A DNA stretch of 64,000 nt from positions 1-64,000 of the forward strand of contig JBJDYU010000014.1 in the NCBI GenBank assembly GCA_051867615.1. The letters run 5' to 3'. Both the position numbers and the translations under genes were made by a program. Under the pieces are notes generated by a model, which was given only the letters and a program-made list of their open reading frames with translations, had not been told where the DNA came from and ran no database searches. Positions 39,060-48,218 of the stretch are shown here, in pieces; the stretch's first letter is position 1, and every line of letters begins with the position of its first letter. The DNA comes from RGIG5472 sp051867615 (GTDB lineage Bacteria; Bacillota; Clostridia; Oscillospirales; Oscillospiraceae).

Positions 39060-40850
39060 ATGTCCGAAGAAAACCTGTACACCTTTGAAAACGAGCAGTA
39101 CCGCAAGACCTACTGGCACACCTGCTCCCACGTCCTGGCCCAGGCCGTCAAGCGCCTGTACCCGGAGGTGAAGCTGGCTATCGGCCCCAGTATCGACAAC
39201 GGCTTTTACTATGACCTGGATTCTCCCTTCCCCTTCACGCCGGAGATCATGGAGAACATCGAGGGGGAGATGCGGAAGATCTGCAAGGAGAAGCTGAAGC
39301 TGGAGCGCTTCGAGCTGCCCCGGGCCGAGGCCGTGAAGTTCATGGAGGAGAAAGAGGAGCCCTATAAGGTGGAGCTCATCAACGACCTGCCGGAGGACGC
39401 GGTCATCAGCTTCTACAAGCAGGGCGAGTTCACCGACCTCTGCGCCGGCCCCCATCTGGATTCCACCGGCCGCATCAAGGGCAACGCCATCAAGCTGACC
39501 GCCTGCAACGCCGCCTACTGGCGGGGCGATTCCAGCCGCAAGCAGCTGCAGCGCATCTACGGCGTGGCCTTCCCCAAGAAGGAGGAGCTGGAGGAGTACC
39601 TGCGCAAGCAGGAGGAGGCGCTGAAGCGCGACCACAACAAGCTGGGAAGAGAGCTTGAGTATTTCACCACCGTGGACGTCATCGGCCAGGGCCTGCCCAT
39701 CCTGCTGCCCAAGGGCGCCCGGGTGATCCAGCTGCTGCAGCGCTGGATCGAGGACGAGGAGCAGAAGCGCGGCTACCTGCTGACCAAGACGCCGCTGATG
39801 GCGAAGCGTGAGCTGTATAAGATCTCCGGCCACTGGGACCACTATCTGGACGGTATGTTCATCCTGGGCGACCCGGATGACGAGAGCAAGGAGTGCTTCG
39901 CCCTCCGTCCCATGACCTGCCCCTTCCAGTACCAGGTGTTTCTGAACCGGGGCCGCAGCTACCGCGACCTGCCCATGCGTCTGGGCGAGACCAGCACCCT
40001 GTTCCGCAACGAGGACAGCGGCGAGATGCACGGCCTGATCCGTGTCCGCCAGTTCACCATTTCCGAGGGCCATCTGATCCTCCGCCCCGACCAGCTGGAG
40101 GATGAGTTCCGCGGCTGCCTGGAGCTGGCGAAGTATGTGCTGGATACCGTGGGTATGCTGGATAACTGCACCTTCCGCTTCTCCCAGTGGGACCCCAACA
40201 ACCGGGAGAAGTATATCGGCACGCCCGAGCAGTGGGATGAGGCCCAGGGCATCATGGGCAAGATCCTGGATGACTTGGGGGTGAAGTACTCCATCGGCAT
40301 CGACGAGGCCGCCTTCTACGGCCCGAAGCTGGATATCCAGTATCACAACGTCTTCGGCAAGGAAGACACCATCGTCACCATTCAGGTGGACCAGCTGCTG
40401 GCGGAGCAGTTCGATATGTCCTACACCGACCAGGACGGCAAGAAGGTCCGTCCCTATATCATCCACCGTACCAGTCTCGGCTGCTATGAGCGCACGCTGG
40501 CCTATCTCATCGAGACCTACGCCGGCGCGCTGCCCACCTGGATGTCGCCGGAGCAGGTGCGCTTCCTGCCTGTTACCGACCGCGCCGCCGACTACTGCGC
40601 CGAGCAGGCGAAGAAGCTGGAGAGTCAGGGCTACCGCGTGACGGTTGATTACCGCAACGAGAAGATCGGCCGCAAGATCCGCGACGCGCAGGTGGAGAAG
40701 ATCCCCTACATGGTCGTGGTGGGCGACCGGGACATGGAGAACGGCACCGTCTCTCCGCGCCACCGCACCGACGGCGATCTGGGCGCCATGAGCTTCGACG
40801 ACTTCGCCGCCCTGCTGAAGGACGTGGTGGACTCCAAGGCCAAGAAGTAA
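39060..40850 (+). CDS. thrS: Threonyl-tRNA synthetase lacking the N-terminal TGS domain
   Basis: 596 residues. The protein begins directly with the editing (second additional) domain: HTCSHVLAQAVKRLYPEVKLA with the metal-binding HxxxH, then DLCAGPHL. The class II catalytic core (motif 2 FRNEDSGEMHGLIRVRQFT, zinc-binding Cys in MTCPFQYQVF, motif 3 GCYERTLAYL) and the anticodon-binding domain follow. The usual N-terminal TGS domain of about 60 residues is missing. The ATG at 39060 after GGAAAGGAG comes straight after the T-box terminator, so this is a real short form and not a wrong start. Confidence 0.96.
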   Translation: MSEENLYTFENEQYRKTYWHTCSHVLAQAVKRLYPEVKLAIGPSIDNGFYYDLDSPFPFTPEIMENIEGEMRKICKEKLKLERFELPRAEAVKFMEEKEEPYKVELINDLPEDAVISFYKQGEFTDLCAGPHLDSTGRIKGNAIKLTACNAAYWRGDSSRKQLQRIYGVAFPKKEELEEYLRKQEEALKRDHNKLGRELEYFTTVDVIGQGLPILLPKGARVIQLLQRWIEDEEQKRGYLLTKTPLMAKRELYKISGHWDHYLDGMFILGDPDDESKECFALRPMTCPFQYQVFLNRGRSYRDLPMRLGETSTLFRNEDSGEMHGLIRVRQFTISEGHLILRPDQLEDEFRGCLELAKYVLDTVGMLDNCTFRFSQWDPNNREKYIGTPEQWDEAQGIMGKILDDLGVKYSIGIDEAAFYGPKLDIQYHNVFGKEDTIVTIQVDQLLAEQFDMSYTDQDGKKVRPYIIHRTSLGCYERTLAYLIETYAGALPTWMSPEQVRFLPVTDRAADYCAEQAKKLESQGYRVTVDYRNEKIGRKIRDAQVEKIPYMVVVGDRDMENGTVSPRHRTDGDLGAMSFDDFAALLKDVVDSKAKK

Positions 40851-40866
40851 ACAGGCAAAGCTATAA

Positions 40867-40914
40867 AAACAGCGGTTTGAGTGCATCCGTACTCAAACCG
40901 CTGTTTATTTTTCC
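40867..40914. terminator. Bidirectional terminator between thrS and the XRE gene
   Basis: AAACAGCGGTTTGAGT (40867-40882) and ACTCAAACCGCTGTTT (40891-40906), then ATTTTTCC; AAAAAC precedes it for the opposite direction. Confidence 0.88.
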
Positions 40915-41207
40915 TTCATGGCGTCGATGAGCCGCTCCAGCGCCTCGGTCTCGCGCTCCGTCAGCCCATCGGTGTGGAGGACGGGACTTTGCGCCCGCGC
41001 CGGGAACACCAGCGCGTCCACGGAGAAGTCCAGCAGCTCCATCATCTGCAGCAGCAAGGGGACCGAGGGGTTCCGCCGCCCACCCTCCATCTGCTGCAGG
41101 TGCCCGGGTGTAATGTCCAGCAATTCGGAAAGCTGCTCTTGCGTATAGCCGCGCTTCATCCGAGCAGAACGTATGGCGTTTCCCAAAGCCCAGGATCGTG
41201 TCTCCAT
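40905..41207 (-). CDS. XRE-family HTH regulator
   Basis: A 100-residue Cro/CI-type DNA-binding protein: LGNAIRSARMKRGYTQEQLS, LDITPGHLQQMEGGRRNPS and LLLQMMELLDFSVDALVF form the five-helix HTH domain (about 8-68). The remaining 30 residues end in a charged helix ERETEALERLIDAMKEK, probably for dimerisation. It is divergent from the hypothetical gene at 41333. A CTATA-TCT-TATAG repeat lies at about 41227-41239 upstream. Targets are unknown. Confidence 0.88.
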   Translation of the reverse strand: METRSWALGNAIRSARMKRGYTQEQLSELLDITPGHLQQMEGGRRNPSVPLLLQMMELLDFSVDALVFPARAQSPVLHTDGLTERETEALERLIDAMKEK

Positions 41208-41253
41208 ATCTTTGCGCCCCCTTTTCCTATATCTTATAGTATGGAAAAAGGAC

Positions 41254-41282
41254 TTGATTACATTCTTTTAGTGTGGTATAAA
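41254..41282 (+). promoter_or_regulatory. Promoter for the hypothetical gene at 41333
   Basis: TTGATT (41254-41259), 17 bases, TATAAA (41277-41282). Confidence 0.65.
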
Positions 41283-41332
41283 TATATCTATAAGACTGCA
41301 CCGGCAAAGATCGGAGATATGGAGGGAGAAAG

Positions 41333-41887
41333 ATGGCGGCTCTGGTTGTTATAGCGCTTATTGCAGGGATCTGCTGGTATTTCAGCAATAGATCGAAGAA
41401 GGAGCGTATGATAAAGATAGAATCACTGGAATATACGCCCACAGTCCAAAAAGCGATGGACTTCATTAACCTCTGCGCGCAGCTCCAAAAGCATGAGGAT
41501 CGGCCGGGACAGGTACAATGCGTGCTGCGCCAAAACATCATCGAAATGACCGGACTGATTTTTGATGATGACTTAATCAGCAGCATCAATTTTAGGCGTA
41601 ATTATTTTAATGTGGATAATCGGGCAAAGATTTTAGAGCGTGGGGGAAGCGAAAAACAATTTTTAAGCGATTTGCAGGAAAGCTCCCTGACAGATATTTT
41701 CGGCGCAGAACAGGCAAAAAAGTATATGGAGCTCTGCCCGCAGGAAACAGTAAAGGGGTCCCATGTGGAACTGGGATTTTCAGTTCCCTGTTCAGGCAGC
41801 ACGGACTATTATCTGGCTCTGAAATCCCGCTGCGCCAGACGGTATAGGATCAAAGAATCCGATTTGTTTTATACGGTTGAATTTTGA
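41333..41887 (+). CDS. Hypothetical protein with N-terminal membrane anchor
   Basis: 184 residues, no family recognised. One membrane helix at 2-18 is followed by a positive segment (NRSKKERMIK) and a soluble, mostly helical domain with FLSDLQESSLTDIFG and KKYMELCPQET stretches. Composition is more AT-rich than the surroundings, like the 38285 gene. GGAGGGAGAA precedes ATG 41333. It lies opposite a small XRE regulator, so the pair may be an accessory module. Confidence 0.6.
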   Translation: MAALVVIALIAGICWYFSNRSKKERMIKIESLEYTPTVQKAMDFINLCAQLQKHEDRPGQVQCVLRQNIIEMTGLIFDDDLISSINFRRNYFNVDNRAKILERGGSEKQFLSDLQESSLTDIFGAEQAKKYMELCPQETVKGSHVELGFSVPCSGSTDYYLALKSRCARRYRIKESDLFYTVEF

Positions 41888-41907
41888 TTATTAAAGGAGG
41901 AGTTCCC

Positions 41908-42081
41908 ATGCGCTCTATGCCATCCAGCGAGTACAACCGCTATCTTGCCGCCATCAAGGCGGCCAACGACTCTGCCGACCGGGAGGCCCTGCGGCAGATC
42001 CAGAAATTCCTTATTGCCACCTATGGACCGGCGGACGACGACGTGGACTATCTGCTTCGCCAGTTCCGCTACAATGTGTAA
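41908..42081 (+). CDS. Small conserved-looking hypothetical protein
   Basis: 57 residues, helical and charged (SSEYNRYLAAIKAANDSADR, then DDDVDYLLRQFRYNV), no membrane segment. AAAGGAGGAG lies 6 bases before ATG 41908, a very strong site, and a strong terminator follows, so the gene is likely real. No function can be assigned. Confidence 0.65.
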   Translation: MRSMPSSEYNRYLAAIKAANDSADREALRQIQKFLIATYGPADDDVDYLLRQFRYNV

Positions 42082-42107
42082 TACATAGAAACGCCGTGGG
42101 CGGATGA

Positions 42108-42152
42108 AAACAGCCGGGCGTGGGAGGTCTCCCACGCCCGGCTGTTTGTTTG
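42108..42152 (+). terminator. Terminator after the small hypothetical gene
   Basis: AAACAGCCGGGCGTGGGA (42108-42125), loop, TCCCACGCCCGGCTGTTT (42130-42147), then GTTTG. Confidence 0.85.
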
Positions 42153-42401
42153 CCCGGCTTTGCTGGACGGTACAGAGCGGGCAATACGCCGTCCATCCCG
42201 TGGGGCAAATTGCACAAATGAAGGACGGAAAACGGAACGATTCATTTCGACAGTCCCCCGCGGGAAGAAGACGATTTTGCAAAAATGGGCGTTTCAGACC
42301 CTGAAACGGCCCTGAAAATGCAAGATAAATATCCAGCAACTGCAAAATTTGCTTTTTAAGCCGTTGTTTTTCACAAAAAATGAATATTCGAAAAACTCCT
42401 G
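42153..42401. other. Gene-free stretch upstream of the TAXI transporter
   Basis: No supported coding sequence or named riboswitch. The right half becomes AT-rich and contains several TGCAAA motifs (for example near 42275, 42344 and 42403). It may hold activator sites for the transporter operon, but nothing specific can be claimed. Confidence 0.4.
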
Positions 42402-42430
42402 TTGCAAATTGGGGCGGCGCGCGCTACAAT
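42402..42430 (+). promoter_or_regulatory. Promoter for the TAXI/TRAP transporter operon
   Basis: TTGCAA (42402-42407), 17 bases, TACAAT (42425-42430). Confidence 0.75.
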
Positions 42431-42505
42431 AAACCTGTCGAGAGAAAGAGAAGAAAACTTTCTGACCGATTGGCAATTTTTGAAAGATGAAAGGAAGTAA
42501 AATTC

Positions 42506-43489
42506 ATGAAGAAACTGTTTGCCATGCTTATGGCTCTTGTCATGGTGTTCGCCCTGGTCAGCTGCGGCAGCAGCAACAGCGGTGACGGCAGCGAGGGCGA
42601 CGCCTCCGGAAAGGTCAGCCTGACCTTCACCACCGGCGGCGAGACCGGCACCTACTACGCCTTCGGCGGCGTCCTGGCCCAGGACGTGTCCAACAACACC
42701 AACGTCAGCGTCACCGCCGTCAGCAGCGACGGCTCCAAGGCCAACGTGCTGCTGCTGGCTGCCGGCGACGCGCAGCTGGGCTTCTGCCAGTCCGACGTCA
42801 TGGCCTACGCCTATAACGGCACCTCCACCTTCGCGGACGTGGGCGCCATCAAGGACTTCTCCACCGTGGCGAACCTGTACATGGAGCAGGTGCAGATCGT
42901 GACCTGCAATCCTGATATCAAGTCCGTGGCGGATCTGGCCGGCAAGAAGGTCTCCATCGGCGCGGCCGGTTCCGGCGTGTACTTCAACGCCATCGACATT
43001 CTGGGCGCTTACGGTCTGACCGAGGACGACATCGTGGCCAATTTCCAGGACTTCGGCAACAGCGCTGACAGCCTGACCGACGGTACCATCGACGCCGCCT
43101 TCATCGTGGCCGGCGCGCCCACCAACGCCATCACCTCCCTCGCCGCCAGCAAGGACGTGTATCTGGTGGGTCTGGACGACGAGCACGTTGATGCGCTCCT
43201 CGCCAGCTCTCCCTACTACAGCAAGGCCGTCATTCCCGCCGACACCTACGGCCTGGACTCTGACACCACCACCGTGGCCGTCGGCGCCGTGGTCATCGCC
43301 CGCAACGACGTCTCCGAGGACGCTGTGTACGCCTTCGTCTCCGATATCTTCAACAACAAGGACAGCCTCGCCCACGGCAAGGCCGCTGAGCTGGATCTGG
43401 CCTTTGCCGCCAGCGTCACCGCCGTCCCCTATCATCCCGGCGCGGCTAAGTTCTTCGCCGAGCAGGGCTACGACGTGCCTGTGCAGTAA
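42506..43489 (+). CDS. TAXI-family TRAP transporter solute-binding lipoprotein
   Basis: 327 residues: a lipoprotein signal peptide with LVSC as lipobox (Cys20), a Ser/Gly/Asp-rich linker, and a TAXI-type periplasmic-binding fold. The diagnostic early TTGGETGTYYAFGGVLA, the TVANLYMEQVQIV strand and GKKVSIGAAGSGVYFNA are all seen. It delivers an organic acid, possibly glutamate-like or another carboxylate, to the fused TRAP permease encoded next. AAAGGAAG precedes ATG 42506. Confidence 0.93.
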   Translation: MKKLFAMLMALVMVFALVSCGSSNSGDGSEGDASGKVSLTFTTGGETGTYYAFGGVLAQDVSNNTNVSVTAVSSDGSKANVLLLAAGDAQLGFCQSDVMAYAYNGTSTFADVGAIKDFSTVANLYMEQVQIVTCNPDIKSVADLAGKKVSIGAAGSGVYFNAIDILGAYGLTEDDIVANFQDFGNSADSLTDGTIDAAFIVAGAPTNAITSLAASKDVYLVGLDDEHVDALLASSPYYSKAVIPADTYGLDSDTTTVAVGAVVIARNDVSEDAVYAFVSDIFNNKDSLAHGKAAELDLAFAASVTAVPYHPGAAKFFAEQGYDVPVQ

Positions 43490-43544
43490 CAGACTATTGA
43501 CTGTCTGACCGGATTCATTCACTTTACAAAAGAGACTTGCAACG

Positions 43545-43574
43545 GGCTACGGCGGAGGCACCTCCGCCGTAGCC
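43545..43574 (+). terminator. Intercistronic hairpin between binding protein and permease
   Basis: GGCTACGGCGGAGG (43545-43558) pairs with CCTCCGCCGTAGCC (43561-43574) with almost no loop and no U-run. Such hairpins often stabilise the binding-protein mRNA and reduce read-through so that the binding protein is in excess over the permease. Confidence 0.6.
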
Positions 43575-43632
43575 TGCCCCTTAGGGCGGCGCTTGCTGAG
43601 ACCTGCGTTATCTGAGATCGGGAGGAAACCGA

Positions 43633-45606
43633 ATGGAACTGTTTAAGAAAAAGAAGGAGACGGCGCCGGCTGTGGAGCCTGCGGCTGCCGCGGATGCGGC
43701 GGCCGGCACGGCGGCGGACGTGGAGGAGGTCATGCGGAAGTATGACCGGGAGTCCAACACCCGCATCTGGGTAGGGAAGCCCGGTATTGTCGTCCGCAGT
43801 CTGATGGCGCTGTTTTCCGTCTACTGCATCTACATGACCCTTTTCAGCACCGCCATTCAGGAGGTGCGCCTGACGGCGTTCCTGGGCTTTATCGTGCTGC
43901 TGGGCTATCTGACCTATCCCGTGAAGAAGGGCGTCACCCGGGCCAACTACATCCCCTGGTACGATATCATCCTCATGGTGCTGGGCGCCGGCAGCTTCTT
44001 CTATTACACCTTCAACGCCATGAGCATCATCCAGAAGTCCGTGCTCATCGGGCCGGTGGAGGTGGCGGTGGGCATCATCGGCATCCTGACGCTGATGGAG
44101 CTTTGCCGCCGCTGCGTGGGCGTTCCCATCCTCTGCGTGGTGGGCGCGCTGCTGGTGTACACCTTCGCCTCGGGGCTGAACCTGCGCCGGGTGATCTACA
44201 CCCTGTTTTACACCACCTCCGGCGCCATCGGCACTCCCATCGCCGTCTGCTATAAGTATATCGTCCTCTTTATCATCTTCGGCGCGTTTCTGGAGCGTAC
44301 CGGCATCGCGAACTTCTTCCTCCAGCTGGCGAACCGCGTGGCGGGCTGGGCCTCCGGCGGTCCCGCCAAGGTGGCGGTCATCGTCAGCGCCCTGGAGGGT
44401 ATGGTGTCCGGCTCCTCCGTGGCGAACACCGTCAGCACCGGCTCCGTCACCATCCCCATGATGAAGAAGCTGGGCTACAAGCCGGAATTCGCCGGCGCGG
44501 TGGAAGCGGCCGCCTCCACCGGAGGGCAGATCATGCCGCCCATCATGGGCGCCGCCGCCTTCCTCATGGCGGAGTACATGGGCATTCCCTACGCGAAGGT
44601 GGCGCTGAAGGCCATTCTTCCCGCCGTGCTGTACTTCGCGGGCATCTTCATCGCCGTGCATCTGGAGGCCAAGCGTCTGGGCCTGAAGGGCATTCCCCGG
44701 GACCAGCTGCCCAAGGTGCTGCCGCTGCTCAAGCAGATCTACCTGCTGGCCCCGCTGGTGCTGCTGGTCTGGATGGTGGCTTCCAACACCAGGACCATGC
44801 AGACCGCCGCCGCCCTCTCCATTCTCGCCGCCATCGTGGTGGGCTTTTTGAACAGCAATGACCGGCTGACCTTCAAAAAGATCTGGGAGGCTCTCGAGGC
44901 CGGCGCCAAGGGCGCCATCACCGTGGCCGTGGCCTGCGCCATGGCGGGCATGATCGCCGGCTGCATCACCGTCACCGGCCTTGCCTCCCAGCTCATTTCC
45001 GGCGTGGTGGCTCTCTCCGGCGACACCACCATCATCGCTCTGGTGCTGACCATGATCTGCTGCATCGTTCTCGGCATGGGTGTTCCCACTACTGCCAACT
45101 TCTGCATCATGGCCACCACATGCGCCCCCATCCTTATCAAGATGGGCTTCCCCAGCGTGGCGGCGTACTTCTTCGTGTTCTATTTCGGCATCGTGGCGGA
45201 TATCACGCCGCCCGTGGCGCTGGCGGCCTATGCCGGCGCGGCCATCGCCAAGGCCAATCCCATGAAGACCGGCGTCAACGCCACCAAGCTGGCTATCGCC
45301 GCCTTCATCGTGCCCTACATCTTTGCCTACAGCCCTGCCATGCTGTTTGAAAACGTCACCAGCGTGTTCAGCGTGGTGCAGATCTGCCTGAGCGCGCTGC
45401 TGGGCATCTACGGCGTGGCCGCCGCCATGAACGGCTTTATCTACAGAAAGAACAACTGGCTGTTCCGGCTGGTGTATCTCGCGGGCGGCCTGTGCCTGAT
45501 GATCCCCGGTACGCTGACGGATGTGGCGGGCCTCGTGGTGGTGGGCGGCCTGACGGCTGTGAACTACCTCGCCGCGAAGAAGTCCGCGCCCTCTCTCGCC
45601 GCGTAA
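43633..45606 (+). CDS. TRAP transporter permease, fused small and large subunits (TAXI type)
   Basis: 657 residues with about 16-18 membrane segments after an Ala/Glu-rich cytoplasmic N-terminus (about 1-50). The first part (about 55-180) corresponds to the DctQ-like small subunit; the remainder is the DctM-like permease with GMVSGSSVANTVSTGSVTIP, STGGQIMPPIMGAAAFLMAE and GMGVPTTANFCIMATTCAP, hallmarks of TRAP large subunits of the TAXI type. It imports its substrate with a sodium or proton gradient. It is encoded with its binding protein and closed by a strong terminator. Confidence 0.95.
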   Translation: MELFKKKKETAPAVEPAAAADAAAGTAADVEEVMRKYDRESNTRIWVGKPGIVVRSLMALFSVYCIYMTLFSTAIQEVRLTAFLGFIVLLGYLTYPVKKGVTRANYIPWYDIILMVLGAGSFFYYTFNAMSIIQKSVLIGPVEVAVGIIGILTLMELCRRCVGVPILCVVGALLVYTFASGLNLRRVIYTLFYTTSGAIGTPIAVCYKYIVLFIIFGAFLERTGIANFFLQLANRVAGWASGGPAKVAVIVSALEGMVSGSSVANTVSTGSVTIPMMKKLGYKPEFAGAVEAAASTGGQIMPPIMGAAAFLMAEYMGIPYAKVALKAILPAVLYFAGIFIAVHLEAKRLGLKGIPRDQLPKVLPLLKQIYLLAPLVLLVWMVASNTRTMQTAAALSILAAIVVGFLNSNDRLTFKKIWEALEAGAKGAITVAVACAMAGMIAGCITVTGLASQLISGVVALSGDTTIIALVLTMICCIVLGMGVPTTANFCIMATTCAPILIKMGFPSVAAYFFVFYFGIVADITPPVALAAYAGAAIAKANPMKTGVNATKLAIAAFIVPYIFAYSPAMLFENVTSVFSVVQICLSALLGIYGVAAAMNGFIYRKNNWLFRLVYLAGGLCLMIPGTLTDVAGLVVVGGLTAVNYLAAKKSAPSLAA

Positions 45607-45650
45607 ACGGCTTCGAGAAACAGGCAGTACCGAAAATGAAATATGGAAAG

Positions 45651-45685
45651 GCCCGGAGGAAGCGCCGCTTCCTCCGGGCTTTTTT
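45651..45685 (+). terminator. Terminator of the TRAP operon
   Basis: GCCCGGAGGAAGC (45651-45663), loop GCC, GCTTCCTCCGGGC (45667-45679), then TTTTTTG. Confidence 0.9.
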
Positions 45686-45757
45686 GCTGCGCACCTCATC
45701 TTTTCCTCCGCCGCCGCATAGAGTGAAAGGAAGAGTACCATGAGGAGGTCGTTTTCC

Positions 45758-46507
45758 ATGCCCACCATCTATCTCAGTCCTTCCACACAGGAGTCGAATC
45801 CCTATATCACCGGCAGCGGCAGCGAGGAGTACTGGATGAACCGCCTGGCGGATGAGCTGGAGCCTTATCTCCGCGCCTCCGCCATCGCCTTCACCCGCAA
45901 CACCCCGGACATGACCGCCGCCTCCTCCATCCGCCAGGCCAACTCCCGGGGCGGCTATGATTTCTACCTGGCGCTGCACTCCAACGCCTCCGGCAGCGGG
46001 GCCACGGAGGGCAAGCAGCGGGGCATCATCGCCTTTTACTATCCCGGCAGCCGGGAGGGGGAGCGGGCGGCCAACATTTTCGTCGATAACTTCAAGGCCA
46101 TCTACCCGCTGCCCCAGCAGGTCTACGCCCGCTCCACCACCGCCATCGGAGAGGTGCGCCAGCCGAACTTCCCCTCCGTGCTGCTGGAGATCGGCTACCA
46201 TGACAACGTGGCAGACGCCCGCTGGATCGAGGGGAACCTGCAGCCCATCGCGGAGGTCATCGCCCTGTCTTTGACGGAGTATTTCGGCATCCCCTTCGTC
46301 ACGCCCATCACCCCCTGGATCGGCGTGGTGGCTGTGACGCACGGCACGCTGAACCTGCGCAGCTACCCCTCCTCCACCGCCACGCTGGTGGCCGACCTGC
46401 CCGCCGGGGCGGAGGTCACGGTCTACGGACAGTACGACGACTGGTACGTGGTACACTATGCTGGGCGTATCGGCTATGCTGCGGCACGATATATTGTGAG
46501 AAAGTGA
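45758..46507 (+). CDS. N-acetylmuramoyl-L-alanine amidase with C-terminal SH3 domain
   Basis: 249 residues: an Amidase_3 domain (about 1-185) with FYLALHSNASG, PSVLLEIGYHDN and the metal-binding His and Glu residues, then a bacterial SH3 domain (about 192-249, GTLNLRSYPSSTATLVADLP). There is no signal peptide, unlike most exported amidases; several Clostridia use such signal-less enzymes in the mother cell or release them on lysis. GAGGAGG precedes ATG 45758; an in-frame ATG at 45740, with its own AAGGAAGAG, would add six residues. Confidence 0.85.
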   Translation: MPTIYLSPSTQESNPYITGSGSEEYWMNRLADELEPYLRASAIAFTRNTPDMTAASSIRQANSRGGYDFYLALHSNASGSGATEGKQRGIIAFYYPGSREGERAANIFVDNFKAIYPLPQQVYARSTTAIGEVRQPNFPSVLLEIGYHDNVADARWIEGNLQPIAEVIALSLTEYFGIPFVTPITPWIGVVAVTHGTLNLRSYPSSTATLVADLPAGAEVTVYGQYDDWYVVHYAGRIGYAAARYIVRK

Positions 46508-46538
46508 GGATTTCCCATTCTTTGGAGGATACTGGCCC

Positions 46539-46567
46539 TTGACAGCGGTGGAATCTCAGTTTAATAT
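46539..46567 (+). promoter_or_regulatory. Promoter for rny
   Basis: TTGACA (46539-46544), 17 bases, TAATAT (46562-46567). Confidence 0.65.
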
Positions 46568-46659
46568 AAGAAAGGATTATATTGGGAGGGAAGGGGTCCT
46601 CCCGATTATCTGAAAAACTGTCTCAGTATAGATATGAAAATCGAATAGGAGGATAACCC

Positions 46660-48210
46660 GTGGATTTAACGACCATTTTGATTATCGCAGTGGTTGGGGT
46701 CGTGCTTCTGGTGGTTGCCTTCCTTCTCGGTATTTACTACCGCAAAAAGGTATCCGAAAAAGAGATCTCCAGCGCCGAAGAAGAGGCGCGGCGTATCATC
46801 AACGATGCGATCAAGAGCGCTGAGAGCCGCAAGCGCGAGGCTCTGCTCGAGGCGAAAGAAGAGATTTTGAAGCAGAGAAGTGAATATGAGAAGGAAGTCA
46901 AGGAACGCAGAAGCGACCTGCAGCGCCAGGAGAACCGTCTTCAGCAGAAGGAGGAGAACCTGGACCGCAAGACCGATGCTCTGGAGAAGAAGGAGGAGGC
47001 GCTTGCGGGCAAGATCGCAGCCCTTGACAAGGAGAACGAGGAGATCAAGCTCATCAAGCGCAGCCAGACCGAGATGCTGGAGCGCATTTCCGGCTTCTCC
47101 GAGGAGGAAGCGAAGAAGTACCTGATCGAACAGGTGGAGTCCGAGGTCACCCATGAGACCGCCATGAAGATCCGGGAGATCGAGGCGCGGGCCAAGGACG
47201 AAGCGGACGCCCGCGCGAGGGAGATCGTGGCCACCGCCATCCAGCGCTGCGCCGCGGACCATGTTTCCGAAATCACCGTCAGTGTGGTTCCCCTGCCCAA
47301 TGACGAGATGAAGGGACGCATCATCGGCCGCGAGGGCCGCAACATCCGCACCATTGAAACGCTGACGGGCGTGGACCTTATCATCGACGATACCCCCGAG
47401 GCCATCACCGTTTCCTGCTTCGAGCCGGTCCGCCGCGAGATCGCGCGGGTGGCGCTGGAGAAGCTCATCGCCGACGGCCGCATCCATCCCACCCACATCG
47501 AGGAGATGGTGGAGAAGGCCCGCCGGGAGGTGGAGGCCGTCATCAAGTCCGAGGGCGAGCGCGCGGTCATGGAGACCGGCGTGCGGGGTCTGCACCCGGA
47601 GCTGGTGAAGATGCTGGGCCGTCTGCGTTACCGCACGAGCTACGGTCAGAACGTGCTGCAGCACTCCATCGAGGTCAGCCATATCGCGGGCCTCATGGCG
47701 GCGGAGCTGGGCGCCGACGTACAGGCGGCCAAGCGCGCCGGTCTGCTGCATGACCTGGGCAAGTCCGTGGACCACGAGATGGAGGGTACCCACATCGCCC
47801 TGGGCGTGGAGTTTGCCCGGAAGTACCACGAGAAGGAAGACATCATCCACGCCATCCAGGCGCACCACGGCGACGTGGAGTGCAAGACGCTGGTGGCCTG
47901 TCTGGTGCAGGCGGCGGACGCCATTTCCGCGGCCCGTCCCGGCGCGCGCCGCGAGAATCTGGAGAGCTACATCAAGCGTCTGGAGAAGCTGGAGGAGATC
48001 ACCGGCACCTATCCCGGCGTGGACACCGCTTACGCCATCCAGGCCGGCCGCGAGGTCCGGGTCATGGTGAAGCCCGAGCAGGTGAGCGAGGACGAGATGG
48101 TAATCCTGGCGAGGGAGCTTGCGAAGAAGATCGAGAGCGAGCTGGAATATCCCGGCCAGATCAAGGTCCATGTCCTGCGGGAGACCAAGGTCGTGGAGTA
48201 CGCAAAATGA
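46660..48210 (+). CDS. rny: Ribonuclease Y
   Basis: 516 residues, the normal size. N-terminal membrane helix (about 5-27), a long coiled coil (about 35-200), a KH domain (about 205-275, with IIGREGRNIRTIETLTGVDL in order) and an HD domain (about 330-425) with LQHSIEVSHIA and the metal pair in LLHDLGKSVDHE. RNase Y is the membrane-bound endonuclease that starts bulk mRNA decay in Firmicutes. It begins with GTG at 46660 after AGGAGG. ymdB follows, as in Bacillus subtilis. Confidence 0.97.
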   Translation: MDLTTILIIAVVGVVLLVVAFLLGIYYRKKVSEKEISSAEEEARRIINDAIKSAESRKREALLEAKEEILKQRSEYEKEVKERRSDLQRQENRLQQKEENLDRKTDALEKKEEALAGKIAALDKENEEIKLIKRSQTEMLERISGFSEEEAKKYLIEQVESEVTHETAMKIREIEARAKDEADARAREIVATAIQRCAADHVSEITVSVVPLPNDEMKGRIIGREGRNIRTIETLTGVDLIIDDTPEAITVSCFEPVRREIARVALEKLIADGRIHPTHIEEMVEKARREVEAVIKSEGERAVMETGVRGLHPELVKMLGRLRYRTSYGQNVLQHSIEVSHIAGLMAAELGADVQAAKRAGLLHDLGKSVDHEMEGTHIALGVEFARKYHEKEDIIHAIQAHHGDVECKTLVACLVQAADAISAARPGARRENLESYIKRLEKLEEITGTYPGVDTAYAIQAGREVRVMVKPEQVSEDEMVILARELAKKIESELEYPGQIKVHVLRETKVVEYAK

Positions 48211-48218
48211 TCCTGCGA

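Noticed and set aside
42153..42401. A riboswitch or small gene before the TAXI transporter
   Set aside because: No conserved aptamer sequence, no good start with ribosome-binding site, and the promoter lies downstream of most of the stretch.
43519..45768. A 749-codon minus-strand frame opposite the TRAP permease
   Set aside because: Antisense artefact of high GC content; the translation is a His/Asp/Gly/Gln-rich string with no family resemblance, while the plus strand encodes a clear transporter.
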